Positions 1 to 6,039 of a DNA stretch of 7,691 nucleotides are shown here, in pieces; the stretch's first letter is position 1, and each line of letters opens with the position of its first letter. The translations under genes were made by a program, and so were the position numbers. The stretch lies in contig JAUPKM010000547.1 in NCBI GenBank assembly GCA_030837445.1, positions 1 to 7,691 on the forward strand, written 5' to 3'. The notes below the pieces were generated by a model. That model had not been told where the DNA came from, searched no databases, and saw only the letters and a list, made by a program, of their open reading frames with translations. Origin of the DNA: Actinomycetota bacterium. GTDB taxonomy: Bacteria; Actinomycetota; Actinomycetes; S36-B12; UBA10799.

Positions 1-156
1 CAACAAAATCACATTGGATTTCAGGGAACGGAATTTGATCCATTCCGAACGCAGGACGCGGGTCGGAGTCAGTTTCAGGGAGCTGGTGTCCCACGCGACC
101 CCCGCCCCGGCTGCGGACCCGCCATCGGACGCCGTGGCAATGGTCGACGTTGTCAT
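1..156 (-). CDS. ABC-2 type transporter permease, N-terminal fragment (partial)
   Basis: Only the first 52 codons are in the window; the gene runs off the left edge still open. The start ATG shares one base with the TGA of the upstream ATPase (TGATG), and a GGAGAGG ribosome site lies about 7 nt before it, so the start is firm and translation is probably coupled. The visible protein has a polar, Gly/Ala/Ser-rich head, then a stretch with RVLRSEWIKFRSLKSN at about residues 33-48, followed by the first hydrophobic residues. The R-S-E-W-x-K-x-R-S-x-x-S block just before the first membrane helix is typical of actinobacterial ABC-2 permeases that pair with BcrA/DrrA-like ATPases. It should form the membrane channel of the exporter. 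The substrate cannot be inferred from this fragment. Confidence 0.8.
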   Translation of the reverse strand, partial: MTTSTIATASDGGSAAGAGVAWDTSSLKLTPTRVLRSEWIKFRSLKSNVILL

Positions 157-1106
157 CAGGCTGCCTCTCCGTGGGTTGGTTCCTGGCTGTCGGTGTCTGC
201 GCGGCTACCGCCGCGAAAGTCGATCGAGTTCTTGGTCAGTTCCATGAAGGCCTGCTCCAATGAGGCTTCGACGGGTGCGAGTTCGTGCAGGGTGAGCCCC
301 TCCCGCGCTGCGATGGTGCCGATTTCCGCGGCTGGGATTCCGGTCACTTCGAAGCGGTCCGCGGTGAGGGAAGTCACAGTGATTCCCGGGCCGAGCAGAT
401 GGTCGCGGAGCCGGAGTCCGTCAGGCGAGGTGACCCGCACTTTCGCTGTTGATGCTTGGCCGATGAATGCGGTCATCGACAAGTCGGCGAGCACTCGTCC
501 CCGACCGATGACGATTAGGTGTTCGGCCGTCTGCTCCATCTCGCTCATCAGGTGTGAGGAGATGAAGACGGTTCTACCCTCCTCTGCCAGCCACTTCAAC
601 AGATTGCGGATCCAGCGGATCCCGTCCGGATCGAGTCCGTTGACCGGTTCGTCCAGCATGACCACAGCAGGGTCCGCGAGCAGTGCGGCTGCGATCCCCA
701 GACGTTGGCCCATCCCCAACGAATAGGACCCGGCCGACCGCCGGGCGACGTCGGACAGACCCACGAGTTCCAACACCTGGTCGACTCGAGTTCGGCCGAC
801 GCCGACGGTTGCGCCGATGGCCAGCAGATGGTTTCGGGCCGAGCGACCCTTGTCTACCGCCTTCGCGTCGAGTAGCGCGCCCAGCTCGTGCAGCGGTGTG
901 GCGGACTTCAAATACGACCGTCCGTTCACGCGAATCGAACCGGAGGTGGGTCGGTCAAGCCCGAGAATCATCCTCATGGTGGTGGTCTTGCCCGCGCCAT
1001 TCGGGCCTAGGAAGCCCGTCACCACACCTGGTCGGGCGGTGAAGGTGACGCCGTCGACGGCGTGCACATCCCCGTAATGCTTCGTCAGGTCCACAACTTC
1101 GAGCAT
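156..1106 (-). CDS. ABC transporter ATP-binding protein, BcrA/DrrA-like exporter type
   Basis: This 316-aa protein is the ATP-hydrolysing subunit of an ABC-2 exporter. The Walker A motif GPNGAGKT is at residues 34-41. The signature is SLGMGQ at 129-134, with LGM in place of LSG, as is usual in the BcrA branch. Walker B VVMLDE is at 148-153, the D-loop region GLDPDG at 157-162 and the switch histidine at 185 (SSHLMSEME). After about residue 215 comes a regulatory C-terminal domain of the kind found in DrrA/BcrA-type ATPases. An in-frame start 17 codons upstream exists, but an AGGAG at 1113-1117 lies exactly 6 nt before ATG 1106, and the protein then begins right at the conserved first strand (MLEVVDLTKHYG). 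It overlaps the permease by one base. By family these export lipids, peptides or antibiotics; the actual substrate is unknown. Confidence 0.93.
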   Translation of the reverse strand: MLEVVDLTKHYGDVHAVDGVTFTARPGVVTGFLGPNGAGKTTTMRMILGLDRPTSGSIRVNGRSYLKSATPLHELGALLDAKAVDKGRSARNHLLAIGATVGVGRTRVDQVLELVGLSDVARRSAGSYSLGMGQRLGIAAALLADPAVVMLDEPVNGLDPDGIRWIRNLLKWLAEEGRTVFISSHLMSEMEQTAEHLIVIGRGRVLADLSMTAFIGQASTAKVRVTSPDGLRLRDHLLGPGITVTSLTADRFEVTGIPAAEIGTIAAREGLTLHELAPVEASLEQAFMELTKNSIDFRGGSRADTDSQEPTHGEAA

Positions 1107-1112
1107 GGGCAT

Positions 1113-1117
1113 CTCCT
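1113..1117 (-). promoter_or_regulatory. Ribosome binding site that sets the ATPase start
   Basis: On the minus strand AGGAG is followed by ATGCCC and then ATG 1106. The first ATG touches the Shine-Dalgarno with no spacing and cannot use it; the second has a 6-nt spacing. This favours the 316-aa product over the longer reading. Confidence 0.75.
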
Positions 1118-1201
1118 GGAATCGCGGTACCGACGGCTTCGGTGACTGGTCCAACAATGGTCGAGGGGTGAGCGAGGTGTCGTCGGCTCGTCATGGGAGT
1201 C

Positions 1202-1229
1202 TCGGCGTACTGCGCTGGTGGTACGCCGA
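1202..1229 (-). terminator. Perfect 9-bp hairpin directly after the response regulator stop
   Basis: TCGGCGTAC (1221-1229 read on the minus strand) and GTACGCCGA (1202-1210) form a perfect 9-bp inverted repeat with a 10-nt loop. The first arm begins at the base after the regulator's TGA. No T run follows, so this is not a classical intrinsic terminator. It could be a U-less terminator or attenuator separating kinase/regulator from ABC genes, or an operator for the ABC genes, which start 95 nt further on. The 123-bp gap holds no other convincing signal; I found no clear -35/-10 pair in it. Confidence 0.55.
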
Positions 1230-1937
1230 TCAGGGGTTGGCGCCGGTGTCGGGCCGGGTCCCGCCGCCGGGGTTCACCCGGACCAGCCCGGACTGATAGG
1301 CGATGACCACGAGCTGGGCGCGGTCGCGGGCAGCCAACTTCGTCATCGCCCTGTTCACGTGCGTTTTTGCCGTGAAAGGCGAGAGGAAGAGTCGGGCGGC
1401 GATGTCGTCGTTGCTGAGCCCCTGGGCGACGAGGGCGACGACCTCTCGTTCTCGCTCCGTCAGGACGTCGAGATCGGTCGACACGGTTCCCGGTCTGCCA
1501 GGTTCCGGTTGCGACAGGTACCTGGCGATCAGTGCGCCGGTGGCGACTGGTGAAAGTAGCGAGTCACCGGCCGCCACGGTTCTGATCGCGGTCAGGAGGG
1601 CGCTGGGTTCGACACCTTTACCGAGGAACCCGCTCGCTCCCGCTCGCAGGGCGGACAGCACATAATCCTCGGATTCGAACGTTGTCAGTACCAGCACTCG
1701 GACACCATCCAGGGAACGGTTCGACGCGATCGCCTCCGTCGCGGACAACCCATCGGTGCCGGGCATTCTGATGTCCATCAACACCACATCAGGGCGGAAT
1801 TGGGTCGCCAGGGCGACCGCCTGGGTGCCGTCGGCAGCCTGGCCGACTACCTCAAGATCTATCGCGGACCCGATGATTGCTGCAAAACCTGCCCGAATCA
1901 GAGCTTGATCATCAGCAACCAGCACCGAAATGGTCAT
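1230..1937 (-). CDS. NarL/LuxR-family response regulator
   Basis: This 235-aa DNA-binding regulator should be phosphorylated by the neighbouring kinase. The receiver domain covers residues 1-120, with acidic pocket D9-D10, phospho-acceptor D55 (VVLMDIRMPG), switch T85/T86 and conserved K107. A linker leads to the LuxR-type helix-turn-helix at about 156-220, with LTEREREVVALVAQGLSN at 159-176 and a recognition-helix region SPFTAKTHVNRAMTKL at 186-201. After it comes a short Gly/Pro-rich tail. The start ATG 1937 overlaps the kinase stop in ATGA, and AGGATGGG precedes it, so translation is probably coupled. Longer readings extend back into the kinase gene and are shadows. By position its likely targets include the ABC genes just downstream. 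The binding site is not known. Confidence 0.95.
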   Translation of the reverse strand: MTISVLVADDQALIRAGFAAIIGSAIDLEVVGQAADGTQAVALATQFRPDVVLMDIRMPGTDGLSATEAIASNRSLDGVRVLVLTTFESEDYVLSALRAGASGFLGKGVEPSALLTAIRTVAAGDSLLSPVATGALIARYLSQPEPGRPGTVSTDLDVLTEREREVVALVAQGLSNDDIAARLFLSPFTAKTHVNRAMTKLAARDRAQLVVIAYQSGLVRVNPGGGTRPDTGANP

Positions 1938-3196
1938 GTACCCATCCTGGCGTCTCGGTTTGCTGAACTGTCGGGGTGGTGGGACGGAATGCTGGAATCT
2001 ATCGGGAGTTCGCAGTGAACCTCGAAAGTGCCGAGTGAGGTGAAGCCGGTCCGCAGAACACCGCCAAGGGCCGTCACCCGCTCCCTCATCCCGACAATGC
2101 CGTGTCCGTCGGGGCTGACTTGTGTCCCGCGGCGAGTGGGCGGGTCGAGGCCGATCGCGGAGGGCGCGACCCCAGCGGCTACCGGATTGGAAACATCGAG
2201 CTGCAACTGGTCGGGCAGATATCCGAGGACGATCTTCGCCGAACCTGTGCCGTGTCGGCCAGCGTTGGTGAGCGACTCCTGGATCAATCTGTAGGCATTC
2301 AGTTCCAGACTTGGTGGCAGCTCGACAGGCGCGCCCGTCACGGTCATCGTCACCCGCATCCCGGTCTGTCGCGCCGCCTCCACCAACACGTCGGCGTCGT
2401 TCAGCCCGGGTGAGGGCTTGATTGCCGGACCCTCCTCGGGTGAGCGGAGCAAACCCAGGATGGTGGCCATCTCCGACAGCACCAACTGACTGGCGTTGCG
2501 AACGTGGGCTAACGACTCGTGCGCTTGCCGCGGGTCGCTGTTCATCAGATGATCGGCGACACCAGCCTGGACATTGATAACCGCGATATGGTGGGCAACC
2601 ACATCGTGCAAATCCCGTGCAATCCTGACACGTTCCTCGGCGACACGGCGAAAAGCCTCCTCTTCCCGGGTTTGCTCGGCGCGCAGAGCTCGATCCTCGG
2701 CCGCCGCCAAGATCGCTCGCCGACTGCGAGCGGCATCGCCGATCGCGGCGGCCAGGGCGAACCATCCCAATACCGCGTAGGTAGCGGGACTGGTCCAGCC
2801 CTCATCGAGTTCCGCGCTGATCACGCCCGCCATAACCACCGCCGTGGCGACCCCCGCACCCGCCGCAGCCAGCCGGTGGAAACGTGATGCGACGGTGTAA
2901 AGGCCGATCAGGGCGGGTAGCACTATCGAATCTGGTCCTCCAACAAGCATCAGGCCAGCCACGGCCAGGGCAGAGGTGCCCAACCACACTAAAATCGGCG
3001 CCCGCCGCCGGGCGATCAGCAGGAGGCAGGCGGCGCCGGTGAGGGCCAGCGTCCATCCCGTTTTCGAGGCGCCCTGGTCGGCGAATTCCGGGGGCCCGGC
3101 GAGCACCGCCAACCCAAACACCAGCAGGGCCAGCAGCGCATCCGCGGCGCTCTGGTGGGAGCGCAGCCACGCTCGCGTTTCGGCGGCGATTGCCAT
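1934..3196 (-). CDS. NarL-type (HisKA_3) membrane sensor histidine kinase
   Basis: This 420-aa kinase has about six predicted membrane helices in residues 17-155, roughly 17-35, 47-62, 67-85, 90-103, 108-128 and 137-155. They are joined by very short loops. A charged, coiled-coil-like linker follows (about 156-190). The HisKA_3 dimerisation/phosphotransfer helix carries the phospho-acceptor H197 in RIARDLHDVVAHH. The ATPase domain shows an N box with N311 (QESLTNAGRHG) and a G box DGHGIVGMRERV at 363-374. With no sizeable extracellular domain it fits kinases that sense inside the membrane or through a partner protein. The start ATG 3196 is chosen because the coding region fades above it and a -10-like TACATT lies exactly 6 nt before it, giving a leaderless transcript; no good ribosome site is present. 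It overlaps the regulator by 4 nt. Confidence 0.93.
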   Translation of the reverse strand: MAIAAETRAWLRSHQSAADALLALLVFGLAVLAGPPEFADQGASKTGWTLALTGAACLLLIARRRAPILVWLGTSALAVAGLMLVGGPDSIVLPALIGLYTVASRFHRLAAAGAGVATAVVMAGVISAELDEGWTSPATYAVLGWFALAAAIGDAARSRRAILAAAEDRALRAEQTREEEAFRRVAEERVRIARDLHDVVAHHIAVINVQAGVADHLMNSDPRQAHESLAHVRNASQLVLSEMATILGLLRSPEEGPAIKPSPGLNDADVLVEAARQTGMRVTMTVTGAPVELPPSLELNAYRLIQESLTNAGRHGTGSAKIVLGYLPDQLQLDVSNPVAAGVAPSAIGLDPPTRRGTQVSPDGHGIVGMRERVTALGGVLRTGFTSLGTFEVHCELPIDSSIPSHHPDSSANRDARMGT

Positions 3197-3202
3197 TGAC
3201 CC

Positions 3203-3208
3203 AATGTA
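3203..3208 (-). promoter_or_regulatory. Candidate leaderless -10 box of the kinase-regulator pair
   Basis: On the minus strand TACATT (TAnnnT) is followed by GGGTCA and then ATG 3196. A 6-nt spacing places the expected transcription start on the A of the start codon. No convincing -35 lies 16-19 nt upstream, so the call rests on the -10 and the absence of a Shine-Dalgarno. If real, kinase and regulator can be transcribed apart from the protease. Confidence 0.4.
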
Positions 3209-3262
3209 GGTCCCCGACCGTCTAGCCCGCGTCGTCTGGCCGTCGTAGCAGGGGTGGTGCGG

Positions 3263-3278
3263 TACTGCCCTGGCAGTA
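3263..3278 (-). terminator. 7-bp perfect dyad between protease stop and kinase start
   Basis: TACTGCC and GGCAGTA form a perfect 7-bp inverted repeat with a 2-nt centre (in RNA, a 6-bp stem with a 4-nt loop). It begins one base past the protease TGA and lies 66 bp before the kinase ATG. No T run follows. A weak terminator for the protease and an operator for the kinase are both possible; the compact symmetry is also compatible with a dimeric repressor site. Confidence 0.4.
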
Positions 3279-3279
3279 G

Positions 3280-5535
3280 TCAGCGTGCCTGCCGGAACGC
3301 CAGCGTGACGGGGAGGGAGTTCCCTTGGCTGTTCACCGCGATCAGTCGCACCCGGTAGTTCGCGTTGCGGAGCAGGCCGATGAGAGTTCTGGACGTAGTG
3401 GTGACAGGTTGCCAGGCGCCGAATCGAGTCGTCGAGTTCGCAGCCGACACCTGGAACAGATAGCGCACGACGGGGGTGCCGCCGACATACATTGGGGCAA
3501 GCCAGGTGATCGTCGCGCTGCCAGGTGCCGGCCAGGCCGCGACCCGTGGTGAACGGACCACCGAGGGGGGTGCAGCCTGCCGGAAGGCCCCGGTCACCAC
3601 CGTGGACTGCCCCGCACCATTGACGGCAACCACCCGGTATCGGTAGCTGGCTCCGCGGACCAGTCCGGCGAAGGTGTGGGTCGTTCCTGCGGTTGTCGTC
3701 CAGGGGCCGAACGAAGTCGTGGAATTCGCGGCCGAGACGGCGACCCGGTAGCCAGTTGCGGGTGCCCCCGAGCCAGCGCGGGGTGCAGCCCAACTCACCC
3801 GCGCCTGCCCAACGCCGGGGAAGCTGGCCGCGGGCGCGAGGACGACCGGTCCGGGCACCGTCGGCGCCGCGGTCCGGATGACGGAGAGTCGATATCGACT
3901 GCCGGCGATCGGCGTGCTGAAGGGGTAGATCTGTGCCACGTAGTGTCCGACCGGGAGATCCAGGGTGAGCGATTCCGGCGTCGTCCCAGGGTTCTGGCTG
4001 GAGCCGATTCGTCCTCCGGCGGCGTTGAACAAGTCTAGGTCGTAGTCTGCCGCCAGACTAGTCAATGACAGGTTCACCCGGCTTGCCACCGAGACGTCGA
4101 AGGCCCAGAAGTCGACATCGTCGGCCGACCGCAAATCCTCCTCGACGACGAGCTCCGGCGGAAGCGCGGTGGCCGCTGCCAGCGAGTTCCCTGCGTCGGT
4201 CGGCGCTGGAGTTGGAGTTGACACCGCTGCGACGGCCGCCAGCGGGTCGATCAGGCCGAAGCCATAGTCGTTGTCCCGTCCGGGGGGTCCGAGGTCGTCG
4301 GCCGTGCCAGTCAGGACGGCGGTCAACTCAGGCACGGCCAGCGTTCCGAGCTCAGCCGCAGCTCGGGCTTGGACTAGGGCGGCGGCTGCGGCAACGTATG
4401 GGGTGGCCATTGACGTGCCGCTCCACGACGCGTACTGGTTGCCGGGCAAGGTCGACAGGATGCTGACACCGGGCGCGCTGAGGTCTACGTAGCTGCCAGC
4501 ATTGGAGAAAGAGCCGAAGCTGTCGTTCTGGCCGGTCGCGGCGACCGCGACCACTCCCGGCAATGCCCCCGGGTATTCCACGGGCGAGCCGGTCTGCCGC
4601 TCGTTGCCGGCCGCCGCGATCACGATCACGCCGTGCGAGATCGCATACTGGGCGGCGACGTCGAGGGCCTCGGTGTAATCCGGGCCACCCAGGCTCAGAC
4701 TGATCACGTTCGCGCCATGATCGGTCGCCCAGGTGATGCCCTGTGCGACGGCCGAGTCATAGCCGGAGCCGCTGTCGTCAAGTACTTTCACCGGGATGAT
4801 CGAGACTGCCGGCGCCAACCCGGCGATGCCAACGTTGTTGTTCAGGGTGGCGCCGATAATGCCGGCGCAGTGCGTTCCATGTCCATTGCCGTCGTTCCTG
4901 CCGTCGCCGGCAGCGCCAGACAGGTCGATTCCGGGCAGGATGCGACTGTTCGCGAGATCCTCGTGCTGGGCGACTCCCGTGTCGATGATGGCAATCTTCA
5001 TACCCGCGGCCTGGTTGGACGTCCATACCTGTTCGGCCTTCAACCTCGTCAGAGCCCACTGGCTGGTGCGCTGTGGATCATTGGTGGCTGCGGCTGTCGA
5101 GGTGGTGGCTGGGGACCCGAAGGCATGCATGTTGCGGGTGTCGGGCTCGACCGAGAGAACGCCGGGTGATCTCTGCGCCTGTGCGACCAACACTCGGGCC
5201 GCCGTGGGATTGGGCGCGCTTCGGGTCTCCACGGTGAGCCGACCTGCCACGGTGCGGGTCACGGCGAACCGTAGGCCGCCGCTTTCGCGAGCCTCGGTGA
5301 CCAGTTGAGCTGCGGGTCGCTGTAGCGATTCCCGGGGCTGGTTCCAGTCCTGGTCTGGAACCTGTGTGGTGGGCGAAGGTGCCCGGACCGTCGGCGTCGG
5401 TGTCGCTGCGGGCGCCAGCGGCGCTGCCTGGACCGGCGCTGCCGCGACAGTTGCCGATGCGCAGACCAGCACGATTCCGACAGTCACCTGCCGCCACGGA
5501 TGAAGCGACAGACCCGTTCGGGCGGGTTTCATCAT
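3280..5535 (-). CDS. Secreted S8 subtilisin-like serine protease with PPC and two FN3 domains
   Basis: This 751-aa exported endopeptidase begins with a signal peptide: basic residues, a hydrophobic core and a likely cut after PVQA, near residue 37. A Pro/Thr-rich linker and an I9-like propeptide (about 85-135) follow. The S8 catalytic domain (about 150-438) has triad D185 (IAIIDTGV), H219 (GHGTHCAG) and S375 (SGTSMATP), with oxyanion N311 (AAAGNE). The mature protein has one cysteine, C223, four residues after the catalytic His, as in proteinase K. A bacterial pre-peptidase C-terminal (PPC) domain covers about 448-555, followed by two fibronectin-III repeats (about 561-651 and 657-751) sharing VSAANSTT-x-FG-x-W. 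No sortase signal is seen. A GTG lies three codons earlier, but GAGGGG is 8 nt before ATG 5535, which I prefer. All catalytic residues are intact. It precedes the kinase gene on the same strand; a functional link is unproven. Confidence 0.96.
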   Translation of the reverse strand: MMKPARTGLSLHPWRQVTVGIVLVCASATVAAAPVQAAPLAPAATPTPTVRAPSPTTQVPDQDWNQPRESLQRPAAQLVTEARESGGLRFAVTRTVAGRLTVETRSAPNPTAARVLVAQAQRSPGVLSVEPDTRNMHAFGSPATTSTAAATNDPQRTSQWALTRLKAEQVWTSNQAAGMKIAIIDTGVAQHEDLANSRILPGIDLSGAAGDGRNDGNGHGTHCAGIIGATLNNNVGIAGLAPAVSIIPVKVLDDSGSGYDSAVAQGITWATDHGANVISLSLGGPDYTEALDVAAQYAISHGVIVIAAAGNERQTGSPVEYPGALPGVVAVAATGQNDSFGSFSNAGSYVDLSAPGVSILSTLPGNQYASWSGTSMATPYVAAAAALVQARAAAELGTLAVPELTAVLTGTADDLGPPGRDNDYGFGLIDPLAAVAAVSTPTPAPTDAGNSLAAATALPPELVVEEDLRSADDVDFWAFDVSVASRVNLSLTSLAADYDLDLFNAAGGRIGSSQNPGTTPESLTLDLPVGHYVAQIYPFSTPIAGSRYRLSVIRTAAPTVPGPVVLAPAASFPGVGQARVSWAAPRAGSGAPATGYRVAVSAANSTTSFGPWTTTAGTTHTFAGLVRGASYRYRVVAVNGAGQSTVVTGAFRQAAPPSVVRSPRVAAWPAPGSATITWLAPMYVGGTPVVRYLFQVSAANSTTRFGAWQPVTTTSRTLIGLLRNANYRVRLIAVNSQGNSLPVTLAFRQAR

Positions 5536-5543
5536 GACCGACA

Positions 5544-5549
5544 CCCCTC
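5544..5549 (-). promoter_or_regulatory. Ribosome binding site that sets the protease start
   Basis: GAGGGG on the minus strand is 8 nt upstream of ATG 5535 and 11 nt from the second ATG (5532). It runs into the alternative GTG (5544) and cannot serve it. This supports 751 rather than 754 residues. Confidence 0.65.
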
Positions 5550-5572
5550 ACGGCGACGCGCAGCAAGGCTTC

Positions 5573-5602
5573 AGGCTACGCCGACCACAGCTACTGGGTC
5601 CA
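5573..5602 (-). promoter_or_regulatory. Possible promoter of the protease gene
   Basis: On the minus strand TGGACC (5597-5602, 4 of 6 matches to TTGACA), an 18-nt spacer and TAGCCT (5573-5578, TAnnnT) resemble a housekeeping promoter. The predicted start would be near 5566, with a leader of about 30 nt that includes the GAGGGG ribosome site. The match is modest and such patterns occur by chance. Confidence 0.3.
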
Positions 5603-5630
5603 TGATCTGTTCGGACAGGTCCGGTGACCC
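5596..5630. repeat. Nested inverted repeat in the divergent intergenic region
   Basis: GGGTC (5596-5600) pairs with GACCC (5626-5630), and between them CGGAC (5612-5616) pairs with GTCCG (5619-5623) across a 2-nt centre. The outer arm overlaps the possible -35 of the protease promoter. It may be an operator. The arms are only 5 bp each, so chance is not excluded. Confidence 0.3.
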
Positions 5631-5666
5631 AACGGGTGGGAGGGCCGATGAGAACGTCGTGTGGAA

Positions 5667-5716
5667 GTTACTTGCGGGTACAGAGTTACCGGCGGGTAGG
5701 GCGTGACATGCGGGTC
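5667..5716. repeat. Three tandem 14-bp repeats with exact 18-bp period
   Basis: Copies begin at 5667, 5685 and 5703: GTTACTTGCGGGTA, GTTACCGGCGGGTA and GTGACATGCGGGTC. Copies 1 and 2 match at 12 of 14 bases, copies 1 and 3 at 11 of 14. A common form is GTKAC-N2-GCGGGT, separated by 4 nt. The array lies 132-181 bp upstream of the protease start and 49-98 bp upstream of the small plus-strand gene. No fourth copy is seen on either side. Such spacing suggests a cooperative protein-binding site rather than coding sequence. Confidence 0.6.
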
Positions 5717-5764
5717 GGAATTGGCCATGGTGGAAGCCAGTCAGTAGGAAACGGACATGAAAAG

Positions 5765-5983
5765 GTGAGGCAGTTGTCCAGTAACAACCCGCTCGGTGAC
5801 GAGCAAATCGTGCACTTCGACCTCGGTGCCGATCATTTGGCCACCGCGGACGAAATCGACCATATGGACGAGCCGTGGGAGGCAGGCCACGTTGAGATAG
5901 TGCATGCCCACGGGACTCTGCCCGACTTGTCCGACGCCGAGATCAAGCCCTTCACAGACCCGCGGCAGCTGCCCGGGCTCTAG
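5765..5983 (+). CDS. Small acidic, histidine-rich protein of unknown function
   Basis: I do not recognise this 72-aa product. It has 15 Asp/Glu against 3 Lys/Arg, six histidines (17, 24, 33, 42, 47, 49), no cysteine, no signal peptide and no membrane segment, so it should be a soluble cytoplasmic protein. Most His and acidic residues fall in 12-49. From about 5785 to the stop the third codon positions are G/C-rich as in the neighbouring genes, which supports real coding. Above that the bias disappears, so the upstream in-frame ATG 5708, which lies inside the third tandem repeat, is unlikely. The GTG 5765 start is chosen with a GGA 9 nt before it; TTG 5774, preceded by AAGGTGAGG, is an equal rival. 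A large hairpin follows the stop. Metal or cation binding is conceivable from composition only. Confidence 0.6.
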   Translation: MRQLSSNNPLGDEQIVHFDLGADHLATADEIDHMDEPWEAGHVEIVHAHGTLPDLSDAEIKPFTDPRQLPGL

Positions 5984-5985
5984 CG

Positions 5986-6025
5986 CACCGGTCGCCGTCG
6001 CAACTGGCGCGAACGGCCACCGGTG
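5986..6025 (+). terminator. Large imperfect hairpin after the small gene, overlapping the doxX-like promoter
   Basis: CACCGGT-C-GCCGT (5986-5998) is complementary to ACGGC-C-ACCGGTG (6013-6025): 12 paired positions out of 13, with one internal C-C mismatch and a 14-nt loop. It begins 2 nt after the TAG at 5981-5983 and has no T run. The loop contains the possible -35 of the next gene, and the second arm ends one base before its -10. It may be a U-less terminator, an operator controlling the DoxX-like gene, or both. Confidence 0.55.
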
Positions 6026-6032
6026 TTAGCGT
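6004..6032 (+). promoter_or_regulatory. Leaderless-type promoter of the DoxX-like gene
   Basis: The -10 box TAGCGT (6027-6032) lies 7 nt before ATG 6040, the arrangement seen in actinobacterial leaderless genes, and no Shine-Dalgarno is present between them. CTGGCG (6004-6009), 17 nt upstream of the -10, is a weak -35 candidate. Confidence 0.6.
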
Positions 6033-6039
6033 CGGGCGC

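Noticed and set aside
193..726. 177-aa open frame on the plus strand opposite the ABC ATPase
   Set aside because: Antisense to a gene with all ABC motifs intact, and no motif of its own.
1938..2765. N-terminal extension of the response regulator
   Set aside because: The extension lies out of frame inside the kinase gene, and the receiver domain starts exactly at ATG 1937 with the ATGA overlap.
3197..3793. N-terminal extension of the histidine kinase
   Set aside because: It would run through the end of the protease gene in another frame; the first membrane helix follows ATG 3196 closely.
4633..5169. 178-aa open frame on the plus strand opposite the protease gene
   Set aside because: It lies entirely antisense to the intact S8 catalytic domain and has no recognisable motif; long antisense frames are expected in GC-rich coding DNA.
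5708..5764. Upstream ATG 5708 as start of the small acidic protein
   Set aside because: The codons between 5708 and 5765 show no G/C bias at third positions, and the ATG lies inside the third tandem repeat.
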